Shown one piece after another: positions 1 to 7,358 of a stretch of DNA of 8,332 nt. The position numbers and the translations under genes are program-made. The stretch spans positions 1 through 8,332 of the forward strand of contig JABJKL010000176.1 of NCBI GenBank assembly GCA_018660405.1, in the 5' to 3' direction. The notes under the pieces are model-generated. The model was not told the DNA's origin. It ran no database searches and was given only the letters and a program-made list of their open reading frames with translations. The stretch is from Pseudomonadota bacterium (lineage in GTDB: Bacteria > Pseudomonadota > Gammaproteobacteria > Arenicellales > Arenicellaceae). The first letter of the stretch is position 1, and the number at the start of each line of letters is the position of its first letter.

Positions 1-599
1 ATGATGTCGACATTCAAAACCTTGGCGTTGTCTTCAAAGTTGGTTAACGCACTGACGGGTATGAGGCGATTTTCTTCACCCACGCAAAGACAAACTTCTT
101 TAGTCAGTCCCATCGCCTTACGCGCCCACGTAAAAAATCCGTAAACAGCCACGCCCAATATAAAGGCAATGAATGGGCTTGCCAGAAGCGGCACAAAAAA
201 CACCCCTCCTAGCTTGTAATAATTTACTTCCGCGCCGACCGCCATAATCCCAGCCCCAAGCAAGCCACCCACCAAACTGTGCGTCGTTGAAATTGGAAAA
301 CCCAAGCGTGTTGCCAGCAGTACAGTGCTGCCCGCACCAAAACCTACCGCGATCAGGAAATAAGGTGCTCCGGCTATATCTTGTGAAACCAAACCTTTTC
401 CCGAAAAATGTGCGACTAAGCCTTGAGCCAAAAATATTGCGCCTATAGAACCCAAAAAAGTCGCGATGGTTGCAATAGTGATGGCTGTTTTATAGTCGAC
501 GATGCCACTACCGTATAGGGTAGCTACGCCTTTAAAATTATCGTTAGCGCCGTTTGTGTACGCAAGAAATAAGGTTGATAAAAGAAGTACTGTAAGCAT
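1..599 (-). CDS. PiT-family inorganic phosphate transporter, N-terminal part (3' end outside window)
   Basis: This is an inner-membrane permease of the PiT family, which takes up inorganic phosphate with H+ or Na+ as the coupling ion. The frame is open from the ATG at 599 to the window edge (199 codons plus two bases), so the C-terminal half is missing from view. The family signature GANDNFKGVATL lies at residues 17-28, and the second signature GFPISTTHSLVGG at 100-112. Hydrophobic segments are visible at about 1-13, 36-60, 80-97, 104-122 and 130-155, followed by a polar stretch from about 158 that should start the central loop. The start is well bounded: an in-frame TAG lies at 612-614 with no other start codon between. 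The ribosome binding site is weak. No Pho-box-like direct repeat was recognised upstream. The next gene upstream ends 230 nt away, so a separate promoter is likely. The family call is firm; the coupling ion and affinity are unknown. Confidence 0.93.
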   Translation of the reverse strand, partial: MLTVLLLSTLFLAYTNGANDNFKGVATLYGSGIVDYKTAITIATIATFLGSIGAIFLAQGLVAHFSGKGLVSQDIAGAPYFLIAVGFGAGSTVLLATRLGFPISTTHSLVGGLLGAGIMAVGAEVNYYKLGGVFFVPLLASPFIAFILGVAVYGFFTWARKAMGLTKEVCLCVGEENRLIPVSALTNFEDNAKVLNVDI

Positions 600-829
600 T
601 GCACGGTTGCTCTAGTGGGTTTACAAATTAACAACAGATCTGAGACCCGGAATCGTAATATCTGGATGAAAGAACGGTTTTGATTGTATAAGCGACCGCC
701 CAACGACTGGCTATCTTACTAATTGCTATTTCAAAATAGTTGTCCAAAGACCCTTGCAGTTATTCAGGTCTATAATTTTGATTCACAATTAGTTGTAAAA
801 GCTCCTAGTCACATAAGTTGGGGAAGCAA

Positions 830-1627
830 TTACTTGTTATTAAATAGGCCCTTTAGCGCCCCACCTGCATCCTTTACTGCGTCCTTGGTATCATCACCAA
901 GATTACCAGCATCACCACCGATGACGGCTCCAATCTTCTCGGCAGCATCTTGAACCGCCTGACCAGATATATCTGCGAGGCCAAGTGAGGACAGATCAAT
1001 AGAACCCGCTGCCGAACTGGCATATTGGGTGATAGATGAGATGATTTGGTCCGCCACTTCAGCAGGGCTCGCGCCATCGGTTTCCTTACCAATGTCTGTC
1101 AAATGAATCTCAGGCAAACCCGTTGTTAAAGTCTTGCCACCCATGAAAGGAGCAGAAACATTAATTTTGCCATCTCTGATATAAAGGTTGTTGATTACGA
1201 CTTGCGGCCCAGCAGTATCACCCGTATCCGGCCCGATAAATTCCTCGACATTACGTTGTATAGCATCAATGTTGGAACCTTCTGAGTCTATTTCATAAGT
1301 AATTTCGGGCGCACTAATCACTATTTCATCAACAATAATCAGATCTGAACTCCAATCCTGGCTAATTTGAACGCTAATTTCACCCAAACTGATCGCATTG
1401 TCAGTGCTAAACCCCGCAGGATTGCCCACTACCAAACCCCGAATCCCGACTTTGAGATCAGCAATGCTGAAATCCACACCCGCAACGTTTACCGGTACCT
1501 GGGTAACTGTTGATCCTTGATCTTCAATCACAGCTTGAATAATTTTGGGTGCATTTTGACCCAAATAGAGCAAGCCACCGGCGACGATGACAACTATCAG
1601 ACCTAATCCAATCATCAGTTTTTTCAT
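830..1627 (-). CDS. AsmA-like membrane-anchored periplasmic protein
   Basis: This is a 265-residue protein of unknown function. It opens with MKKLM and one hydrophobic segment (about residues 4-22) that reads as an uncleaved signal anchor, with the rest in the periplasm. The region at about 25-130 has features I associate with AsmA/DUF748-like envelope proteins: an early V-x-V-x-G-V-D-F-S turn (46-54), I-R-G-L-x-V-x-N-P-x-G-F-S (62-74), S-L-G-E-I (80-84), a V-D-E-I-x-I-x-A-P-E strand (99-108) and S-N-I-D-A-I-Q-R-N (118-126). The C-terminus (about 222-262) is rich in Gly, Ala and Asp and looks amphipathic or flexible. The frame extends upstream to an ATG at 1681, but 1627 is preferred because GGGAGA sits 8 nt before it and because the longer start would place the anchor 18 residues in and overlap a conserved intergenic block. 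AsmA relatives act in outer-membrane lipid or protein homeostasis, but that role is only inferred here. Confidence 0.82.
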   Translation of the reverse strand: MKKLMIGLGLIVVIVAGGLLYLGQNAPKIIQAVIEDQGSTVTQVPVNVAGVDFSIADLKVGIRGLVVGNPAGFSTDNAISLGEISVQISQDWSSDLIIVDEIVISAPEITYEIDSEGSNIDAIQRNVEEFIGPDTGDTAGPQVVINNLYIRDGKINVSAPFMGGKTLTTGLPEIHLTDIGKETDGASPAEVADQIISSITQYASSAAGSIDLSSLGLADISGQAVQDAAEKIGAVIGGDAGNLGDDTKDAVKDAGGALKGLFNNK

Positions 1628-1635
1628 GGTTTTTA

Positions 1636-1641
1636 TCTCCC
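1636..1641 (-). promoter_or_regulatory. Ribosome binding site that fixes the AsmA-like start
   Basis: On the minus strand GGGAGA lies 8 nt before the ATG at 1627. It decides between this start and the upstream in-frame ATG at 1681. Confidence 0.8.
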
Positions 1642-1673
1642 GAAACGTAATTGCTTCCTGTCTGCAAAAAGTA

Positions 1674-1711
1674 TAAAGCACATGTTTGTATAATTAAAAT
1701 AAATTTATCAG
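1674..1711 (-). repeat. Intergenic repeat element, copy A (AT-rich conserved block)
   Basis: This 38-base block upstream of the AsmA-like gene matches copy B at 7255-7292 at 32 of 38 positions, aligned by eye without gaps. The longest identical run is TTTTAATTATAC, followed by A-or-C, then AACA. The block begins inside the 3' arm of the dyad at 1703-1731 and ends 46 nt before the ATG. As a promoter it could be read as TTTAAT, a 17-nt spacer, then TATACT, where the last hexamer falls just past the block. This is a weak sigma-70 match. Other readings are the tail of a terminator for the upstream nifJ, or a dispersed intergenic repeat. The similarity is seen directly; the function is unknown. 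Confidence 0.7.
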
Positions 1712-1731
1712 GCACTTAGGCTCTGATAAAT
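1703..1731 (-). terminator. Dyad downstream of nifJ; possible rho-independent terminator or operator
   Basis: The arms ATTTATCAG and CTGATAAAT pair over 9 bp around an 11-nt loop, and on the minus strand a T-rich tail follows (TTATTTTAATT). It begins about 70 nt after the nifJ stop. The stem is AT-rich and the T-tract is broken, so it would be a weak terminator. A similar dyad at 7284-7310 holds the same place before another gene, which leaves an operator reading open. Confidence 0.4.
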
Positions 1732-1801
1732 ATTTTGCACGAGCGAAATCGTACGATGTACTGACGTTCATCGCGTCGGCGCGCTGAAAGTAATCGGCTA
1801 C

Positions 1802-4800
1802 TCAGCCGGTGGGTTCGGCTGGTTCGGTTGGTTCGATACTAAGCTCGGCGAGCTTTTGGTACAGGGCAAAGCGTCGGTCTATATGCTTTTGCGCGTCGCC
1901 CATCAGCATTTCATAACGCTCCGCGTCGCGCCGCTGAACTGAAGTGAAGCGATTTTCTTTGGAAACAAAATCGTCAAGAGAAGCGGTCGGCAGTTTGCTG
2001 TCGAGCTGCATAGGCTTCTTGCCTTCATCAAGCAATCTAGGGTCGTAGCGGTAAAGAGGCCAATAACCGCTATTAACAGCAGCTATTTGTTGATCGAGTC
2101 CAAGGCTAAGGTCGTAACCGTGCTCTATACAGGGCGAATAAGCGATAATGATGGATGGGCCATCATAGGTGGCCGCCTGACGAAAGGCACGCACGGTCTG
2201 GGCATCCTTTGCACCGAAGGCAACCGATGCCACGTAAACATTGCCAGACATTATAGCCAACAAACCCAAATCTTTTTTCGGCTGCGACTTGCCCGCGGTG
2301 GCGAATTTGGCCGATGAACCCAGCGCCGTGGCTTTGGATTGCTGACCGCCAGTGTTTGCATATCCCTCGGTATCCATCACCAGTATGTTTACGTTATGAC
2401 CCGAAGCAAACACATGATCGAGTCCGCCATAACCGATGTCGTAAGCCCAACCATCGCCACCGACGATCCAGACTTCCTTGCGTACCAAATAATCGGCGAG
2501 TCCATCGAGCTTGCTGGCGGCTTCACTTTTGATAGTAGCCAGCTTTTTACGCAGGCGTTCGACCCGTTCGCGCTGCGCAGCCAGCCCATCATCACCCTCT
2601 TGATCTGCATCCAGAATTTCGACGGTTAGTGGTTTACCAATTTTAGTTGCCAGACTGGATACCAGGTGGCGCGCTTGTTTTGCATGCATATCGATCGCCA
2701 AACGATGCCCTAAACCGAATTCGGCATTGTCTTCGAACAGGGAATTTGCCCAGGCCGGACCACGGCCTTCGTTATTGGTGGTATACGGAGTGGTGGGTAA
2801 ATTACCCCCATAGATTGATGAACATCCGGTGGCATTGGCGATCACTGTATGGTCGCCAAACATTTGGGTCAGCAGTTTGATGTAAGGTGTTTCGCCACAA
2901 CCAGAACAGGCACCTGAAAATTCCATTAGCGGTTGCGCAAACTGTACCGATTTTACAGTGGGGCGGAGCTTTGAACGATCTGCTTCGGGCAGATCAACAA
3001 AAAAGTCCCAATCGTTCTTTTCTGCCTCGGAAGTGAAATATTCATGCGGCTCCATATAAAGTGACTTACGTTCAGGATCTTGTTTATCGACCCCCGGGCA
3101 GACGCTCACGCATAAATTACAACCGGTGCAATCCTCATGCGAAACCTGCACCGTGTATTTGGCCTCACCAAACTCCTTACCCTTATAATCCATCGCCAGA
3201 AAGGATTCCGGTGCACCTTCCAACGCGTTTGGTTCGTAGGCTTTAACCCGGATACAAGCGTGGGGGCAGACAAGCGCACATTTGTTGCATTGGATGCAAA
3301 GATCCGGAATCCATTGCGGAGTTTCGATGGCAAGATTTCGTTTTTCCCACTTGGTGGTGGATACAGGCCATACACCATCGTCGGGAAAGGCACTAACCGG
3401 CAAAATATCGCCTTCGCGAGCAATCAATTTGGCGGTTACATTTTTTACAAAATCAGGCGCGTTGACCGGCACTACCGGCGGCATTTCGAAGTCGGTGGAA
3501 ACCTTGGCCGGCACTTTCACTTGCTTGATATGATTAAGCGCCGCATCAACCGCTGCAAAGTTCTTGGCGACCACATCTTCGCCTTTACTACCGTAGGATT
3601 TTTCTATTGAGTTTTTGATCTGATTGATCGCCTCCTCTTGAGGTAACACTCCCGAAATACCAAAAAAACAGGCCTGCATCACCGTGTTAATGCGCCTTCC
3701 CATACCAGCTTCTTGAGCCACTTTGGTAGCGTCAATAACATAGAAGTTGAGTTTCTTATCGATTAATTTGGCCTGCACTGACTTGGGTAGCTTGTCCCAG
3801 ATTTCGCCCTTATTGTGGGGCGTATTGAGCAAAAACGTTGCGCCGGGTGCGGCCGTTTTTAAAACATCAATTTCGAACAAGAAATTATATTGATGACAAG
3901 CAACGAACTCGCTTTGTTCGATCAAATAGGCCGATCGAATTCTGTTTGGACTGAAGCGCAAATGAGAAATAGTAACCGCACCGGCTTTTTTGCTGTCGTA
4001 TACGAAATAACCCTGCCCGAAGTTATCCGTATTTTCGGCAATGATCTTGATTGAGTTTTTGTTCGCACCCACTGTTCCGTCGGAACCCAAACCATAAAAA
4101 ACAGCCGTCCTCACATCTTCAGGTTCGGTATTAAAATCAGCGTCCCACTTCAACGACAAATGGGTCACGTCGTCAATAATCCCAACCGTAAATTGTGGCT
4201 TGGGTTTGTCGCGACCCAACTCATCGAATACGGCTTTGACCATGCCCGGAGTAAACTCTTTCGACGAGAGGCCGTAGCGCCCCCCGATGACCAGCGGATT
4301 CTCAGCTGCATCACGCAATCCAGCGGCACGCGCCTGCGCCAAGGCAGTAACGACGTCCTGATAGAGCGGCTCGCCGAGGCTGCCATGTTCCTTGGTTCGG
4401 TCCAGCACCGCGATGGCTTTAACCGAGCCCGGAATGGCGGCCACGAAAAGTTCCATTGAGAAGGGTCTGAATAGGCGCACTTTGAGTACGCCAACCTTCT
4501 CGCCTTGTTCAATCAGATGATCAACCGTTTCGTGCACCGTTTCACCACCTGAGCACAGAATAATAATTAATTTTTCTGCTTCTGGATGGCCAGCATAATC
4601 AAATAGGTGGTATTGACGACCGGTGAGTTCAGCAAACTGATCCATAACCTGCTGCACAATTTCCGGGCACATCTCATAATAAGGGTTGCGCGCTTCTTGC
4701 ATCTGGAAGAAAGCATCCGGGTTTTGCGCCGTACCACGTACAGTCGGCTTATCGGGCGTCAATGCCCGAGCACGATGTGCTGAAACAATTTCATCGTCAA

Positions 4801-5410
4801 GCATCACATGTAAATCACCATCGCTCAAAAGTTGAATTTTTTTGACTTCGTGGGAAGTCCGGTAACCGTCGAAAAAATGTAAAAACGGTACACGAGCGCG
4901 CAAACTCGTTGCCTGACCGATTGCAGCAAAATCGTGAGCCTCTTGAACCGAGCCCGATGCCAGCATCGCAAAACCCGTCTGGCGCACCGCCATTACGTCT
5001 GAATGATCACCAAAGATTGATAAGCCGTGGGAGGCTATGGTACGTGCGGAAACGTGCATGCAAAAAGATGTGAGCTCACCGGCAATCTTGTACATATTAG
5101 GGATCATCAACAAAAGCCCCTGGGAAGCGGTGAATGTCGTCGTTAGCGCACCCGACTGCAATGCACCATGGACCGCCCCAGCCGCGCCTGCTTCCGACTG
5201 CATCTCCATAACACTGGGCACCGAGCCCCAAATATTTGTCCGTTCCAGAGCGGACCATTCATCAGACATCTCGCCCATTGAGGAAGCGGGTGATATAGGG
5301 TAAATGGCAATGACTTCATTCGTTCGATGGGCGACCGAAGCAACGGCTTCATTGCCTTCCATAGTTACCAGGTTAGTTGCCAAGCGTGATACCAATTTTG
5401 AGTCAGCCAT
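1802..5410 (-). CDS. nifJ: Pyruvate:ferredoxin (flavodoxin) oxidoreductase, single-chain, complete
   Basis: This cytoplasmic enzyme interconverts pyruvate plus CoA with acetyl-CoA plus CO2, passing electrons to ferredoxin or flavodoxin. The 1202 residues follow the homodimeric NifJ/PFOR domain order: pyrimidine-binding TPP domain (about 1-255; YPISPAS at 37, EMQSEAGAAGAVHGA from 69), transketolase-C-like domain (about 270-400), gamma domain (about 430-620; GLGSDGTVGANK at 440), EKR linker (about 640-690), 2[4Fe-4S] ferredoxin domain (Cys 705, 708, 711, 715 and 761, 764, 767, 771), then the diphosphate-binding TPP domain (GDG at 985-987, DTEGYANTGGQ from 1013). The proximal cluster ligands are Cys 835, 838, 863 and 1094. 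No key residue is missing. The start at 5410 is bounded by an in-frame TAG at 5420-5422, with AGG 8 nt upstream. The C-terminus stops soon after the catalytic core and lacks most of the tail found in Desulfovibrio africanus PFOR. A 2-oxoglutarate or other oxoacid preference cannot be wholly excluded, but the fused architecture strongly favours pyruvate. Confidence 0.98.
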   Translation of the reverse strand: MADSKLVSRLATNLVTMEGNEAVASVAHRTNEVIAIYPISPASSMGEMSDEWSALERTNIWGSVPSVMEMQSEAGAAGAVHGALQSGALTTTFTASQGLLLMIPNMYKIAGELTSFCMHVSARTIASHGLSIFGDHSDVMAVRQTGFAMLASGSVQEAHDFAAIGQATSLRARVPFLHFFDGYRTSHEVKKIQLLSDGDLHVMLDDEIVSAHRARALTPDKPTVRGTAQNPDAFFQMQEARNPYYEMCPEIVQQVMDQFAELTGRQYHLFDYAGHPEAEKLIIILCSGGETVHETVDHLIEQGEKVGVLKVRLFRPFSMELFVAAIPGSVKAIAVLDRTKEHGSLGEPLYQDVVTALAQARAAGLRDAAENPLVIGGRYGLSSKEFTPGMVKAVFDELGRDKPKPQFTVGIIDDVTHLSLKWDADFNTEPEDVRTAVFYGLGSDGTVGANKNSIKIIAENTDNFGQGYFVYDSKKAGAVTISHLRFSPNRIRSAYLIEQSEFVACHQYNFLFEIDVLKTAAPGATFLLNTPHNKGEIWDKLPKSVQAKLIDKKLNFYVIDATKVAQEAGMGRRINTVMQACFFGISGVLPQEEAINQIKNSIEKSYGSKGEDVVAKNFAAVDAALNHIKQVKVPAKVSTDFEMPPVVPVNAPDFVKNVTAKLIAREGDILPVSAFPDDGVWPVSTTKWEKRNLAIETPQWIPDLCIQCNKCALVCPHACIRVKAYEPNALEGAPESFLAMDYKGKEFGEAKYTVQVSHEDCTGCNLCVSVCPGVDKQDPERKSLYMEPHEYFTSEAEKNDWDFFVDLPEADRSKLRPTVKSVQFAQPLMEFSGACSGCGETPYIKLLTQMFGDHTVIANATGCSSIYGGNLPTTPYTTNNEGRGPAWANSLFEDNAEFGLGHRLAIDMHAKQARHLVSSLATKIGKPLTVEILDADQEGDDGLAAQRERVERLRKKLATIKSEAASKLDGLADYLVRKEVWIVGGDGWAYDIGYGGLDHVFASGHNVNILVMDTEGYANTGGQQSKATALGSSAKFATAGKSQPKKDLGLLAIMSGNVYVASVAFGAKDAQTVRAFRQAATYDGPSIIIAYSPCIEHGYDLSLGLDQQIAAVNSGYWPLYRYDPRLLDEGKKPMQLDSKLPTASLDDFVSKENRFTSVQRRDAERYEMLMGDAQKHIDRRFALYQKLAELSIEPTEPAEPTG

Positions 5411-5428
5411 TTTATAAACCTAATCGGA

Positions 5429-5462
5429 GAAAAACTAAATTAACCGAAAAATGAATTAACGG
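5429..5462. repeat. Imperfect tandem direct repeat in the nifJ leader
   Basis: Two adjacent AT-rich units, GAAAAACTAAATTAACCG (5429-5446) and GAAAAATGAATTAACGG (5446-5462), match at about 15 of 18 aligned positions and share one base at the junction. They lie 19-52 nt before the nifJ start, within the 96-nt gap, where a regulator could bind or the promoter could sit. No clear -35/-10 pair was found. This could also be chance in an AT-rich leader. Confidence 0.45.
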
Positions 5463-5506
5463 TGCGATATACGAATTCATCATCGATTCAGCTGCGCCGC
5501 GCCCGA

Positions 5507-7225
5507 TCACTCTGTCGGAATGATCGGTAATATCACGTAGGAAGCGCGATCACCTCCAGTGTAGATACTGTTATTTGCAAGATTATACGCGGCAAAGTAA
5601 TGCCCAGCATCGTGCGCATTCACATCCAGACGAATACGATGGCCCTTCTTGAAGATCATACTCGTCGCCCAAATCTCAACTTCGATCGGCACAATTTCAC
5701 CCGGAGTTAATTTCTGCTCGTCATCATGGGTGTGGTACGGACGATACGACGTGGACAGTTCAGGGTCCAGTTTTCGATGAGAAACCTGAAGAATCCCGCG
5801 CGTAGCGGTTTCCACGGTTCCATCCGGTGCCATATCTCGAATATAAGCAAATACGTCCATATCATCAGTTTCGGACGACACCCACATCACGAGGTTGATG
5901 TGACCAGTCAACTCAACATCCTGGTCAAGTGGCTCGGTCACAAAACTAGCGGTAGGTAAGCCATTCCTGGCACGCGAATAGGCTTCCGGACCTGCTGCAT
6001 AGGTCAATTCCTGTTCTGAGTCAGGCTTATCCGTCGTGAGGCTTGCATCATGTACCGCATCGCCGACCACACCGGCCGAACTACTGTTCAAGTAATAACG
6101 CGTATACTGAGTGCGCGCTAACGGCCACTCATCCTCAAAACGCCATTCGCATTCACGGGTACTGCTGCGAATACAAAGTTTAACCGGGGGTTCATCCATG
6201 ATGCCAGTGTCGATATCTTTTAACCAATAGTCATACCAGCGCAATAACTCGGTCTTGCCTTCGTCCGAATAAAACGCATCGGTGTGACCTCCAATATGCA
6301 TTTGTAATTTTTTAACCTCAGATGCCGAGCGGACATAGCCCGCGATGTTGCCACGCATATGGTGGTTCCAACCGCCCCAGTTTCCCGAGCTGTACAACGG
6401 TACGGTGATCTGGTCAAACTGTGCGCGAGCTTTGTCTTGATCCCACCAAACGCTGTCCATATGGTGGGTTAAAAAGTTGTAGATAAGGTCTTCGCTGAGT
6501 GCGGCAGAGTTGTCCGCGCGAGTATTTTCCAATAACTGCTTGCCACGAACGTCCAGCCACCACCGGCCATAAAACCCTTGGTTGAAAACGCCGCCGTGGA
6601 AAACCGAGTCGCGGTACATGTCTGCCCAACCTTCCCATGGCACGATAGTCGTTAGCGATGGCGGCTGCAACCCCGCCACGTTCCACTGGGTGATGGCGTA
6701 GTATGACACACCGACCAAACCGACCTTGCCGCTGCTCCAGCTCTGCTCAGCCGACCACTCGATTGCGTCATAGTAGTCGCGTGCTTCCTGAATAGACCAA
6801 ATGTCTGATTGCCCGGGCGAAGTGCCCGTGCCGCGTGTGTCTACGAATACCAGTACGTAGCCACGCGAAGTCCAATAGTCTGGCTCCGGCCGCTCTACAT
6901 GTGTAAACGGCGCCACGTGAGGCAAGATTCGGTCCATCGATTTTTGGTATGCGCTGAGGCTCATAAGAACCGGGAAAGTCTGGTTATCGGCCGCATCCGG
7001 TCGATAAACGTCGGCTCTGATCACCGTGCCATCGCGCAAACGGATTGGCACATCTTGTTCGAAAATCACGCTGTACTCAGGCTGTGATGCCTCGACGGAT
7101 TGCGCCCGAGAGGTTGCGGGAACCATGGTCACCGCGACCAGCAAAAAAAGTAGCGCAAAGCCGTTAAGAAGTCCGCTTGTAAAGCTCATTTCCCCTGTTC
7201 GCACGTTGTTATCAGAAACAATCAT
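5507..7225 (-). CDS. Exported CocE/NonD-family (S15-type) alpha/beta hydrolase
   Basis: This is a 572-residue serine hydrolase of the CocE/NonD and X-Pro dipeptidyl-peptidase (S15) superfamily, whose members cleave esters, amides or peptides. An N-terminal signal peptide is visible: Arg 9, a hydrophobic core at about 19-35, and a likely cleavage after S-R-A at 41, so the enzyme probably acts in the periplasm or outside. The hydrolase domain (about 50-340) has the AYQK oxyanion-type motif at 92-95, DTRGTGTSPG at 129-138 and the nucleophile motif GVSYYA with Ser 174. The likely catalytic His is H314 in GGHTDAFY. The acid usually seen as D in a GGWxD motif is absent; the matching stretch reads SGNWGGWNHHMRGN (280-293). 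The C-terminal jelly-roll (PepX_C type) spans about 375-570, with a strand set near 437-463 and G-H-R-I-R-L-D-V-N-A-H-D at 528-539. The start has GGAG 8 nt upstream and is the first possible start after an in-frame stop. Substrate is unknown. Confidence 0.92.
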   Translation of the reverse strand: MIVSDNNVRTGEMSFTSGLLNGFALLFLLVAVTMVPATSRAQSVEASQPEYSVIFEQDVPIRLRDGTVIRADVYRPDAADNQTFPVLMSLSAYQKSMDRILPHVAPFTHVERPEPDYWTSRGYVLVFVDTRGTGTSPGQSDIWSIQEARDYYDAIEWSAEQSWSSGKVGLVGVSYYAITQWNVAGLQPPSLTTIVPWEGWADMYRDSVFHGGVFNQGFYGRWWLDVRGKQLLENTRADNSAALSEDLIYNFLTHHMDSVWWDQDKARAQFDQITVPLYSSGNWGGWNHHMRGNIAGYVRSASEVKKLQMHIGGHTDAFYSDEGKTELLRWYDYWLKDIDTGIMDEPPVKLCIRSSTRECEWRFEDEWPLARTQYTRYYLNSSSAGVVGDAVHDASLTTDKPDSEQELTYAAGPEAYSRARNGLPTASFVTEPLDQDVELTGHINLVMWVSSETDDMDVFAYIRDMAPDGTVETATRGILQVSHRKLDPELSTSYRPYHTHDDEQKLTPGEIVPIEVEIWATSMIFKKGHRIRLDVNAHDAGHYFAAYNLANNSIYTGGDRASYVILPIIPTE

Positions 7226-7233
7226 CGGTACTT

Positions 7234-7237
7234 CTCC
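7234..7237 (-). promoter_or_regulatory. Ribosome binding site of the S15-type hydrolase
   Basis: GGAG on the minus strand lies 8 nt before the ATG at 7225. This supports that start over the internal Met 13, whose preceding GGGGA is only about 2 nt away. Confidence 0.75.
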
Positions 7238-7254
7238 ATAGTTATAGATTTTAT

Positions 7255-7292
7255 TAAAGGACGTGTTGGTATAATTAAAACATATTTATCGG
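7255..7292 (-). repeat. Intergenic repeat element, copy B (AT-rich conserved block)
   Basis: This is the partner of the block at 1674-1711, identical at 32 of 38 positions. It starts in the 3' arm of the dyad at 7284-7310 and ends 29 nt before the hydrolase start. Differences from copy A are scattered single substitutions without gaps. The promoter reading here would be TTTAAT, a 17-nt spacer, then TAATAA, again a weak match. Sequence outside the dyad and block shows no similarity between the two sites, so this is not part of a larger duplication. Confidence 0.7.
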
Positions 7293-7310
7293 AGCGCAAG
7301 ACCGATAGAT
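7284..7310 (-). terminator. Dyad downstream of the MBL-fold gene; possible terminator or operator
   Basis: On the minus strand the arms ATCTATCGG and CCGATAAAT pair over 9 positions with one C-A mismatch, around a 9-nt loop, followed by a T-rich stretch (ATGTTTTAATT). It begins about 50 nt after the stop of the MBL-fold gene. Compared with the dyad at 1703-1731, an A-T pair has become a G-C pair, so pairing is kept. It could end transcription of the MBL-fold gene or act as an operator for the hydrolase. Confidence 0.4.
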
Positions 7311-7358
7311 CGCCTATTCTCTTGACACCAGTCTAGGATAAACGTTCCGCACCGTTAC

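Noticed and set aside
726..739. Palindrome CTATTT-CA-AAATAG upstream of the PiT gene as an operator
   Set aside because: It has 6-bp AT-rich arms, lies about 130 nt before the start, occurs once in the window, and matches no regulator site I know; chance is likely.
748..771. Hairpin AGACC/GGTCT downstream of the AsmA-like gene as a terminator
   Set aside because: The stem is only 5 bp with a 14-nt loop, and no proper T-tract follows on the minus strand.
723..953. Plus-strand reading frame of 76 codons over the 3' end of the AsmA-like gene
   Set aside because: It overlaps the supported minus-strand gene, has no recognisable motifs or ribosome binding site, and its composition looks like an antisense shadow.
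1628..1681. Upstream in-frame start (ATG at 1681) for the AsmA-like protein
   Set aside because: The extra 18 residues are polar and unlike a signal anchor, while a strong ribosome binding site precedes the ATG at 1627 and the conserved intergenic block runs into this stretch.
1748..1757. Perfect palindrome ATCGTACGAT just after the nifJ stop
   Set aside because: It is short with no spacer, so it cannot form a stable hairpin, and no second copy was seen.
3137..3610. Plus-strand reading frame of 157 codons inside nifJ
   Set aside because: It lies fully antisense to the ferredoxin and EKR region of a highly conserved gene and resembles no family; coding constraint on nifJ explains its openness.
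7222..7239. Five-codon reading frame (M-E-K-Y-R) whose TGA overlaps the hydrolase ATG, as a coupled leader peptide
   Set aside because: Its start codon overlaps the hydrolase ribosome binding site and it has no binding site of its own; most likely chance.
7270..7275. Plus-strand TATAAT (also at 1689-1694) as an antisense promoter
   Set aside because: No -35-like hexamer lies at 16-18 nt upstream in either copy, and no plus-strand gene follows.
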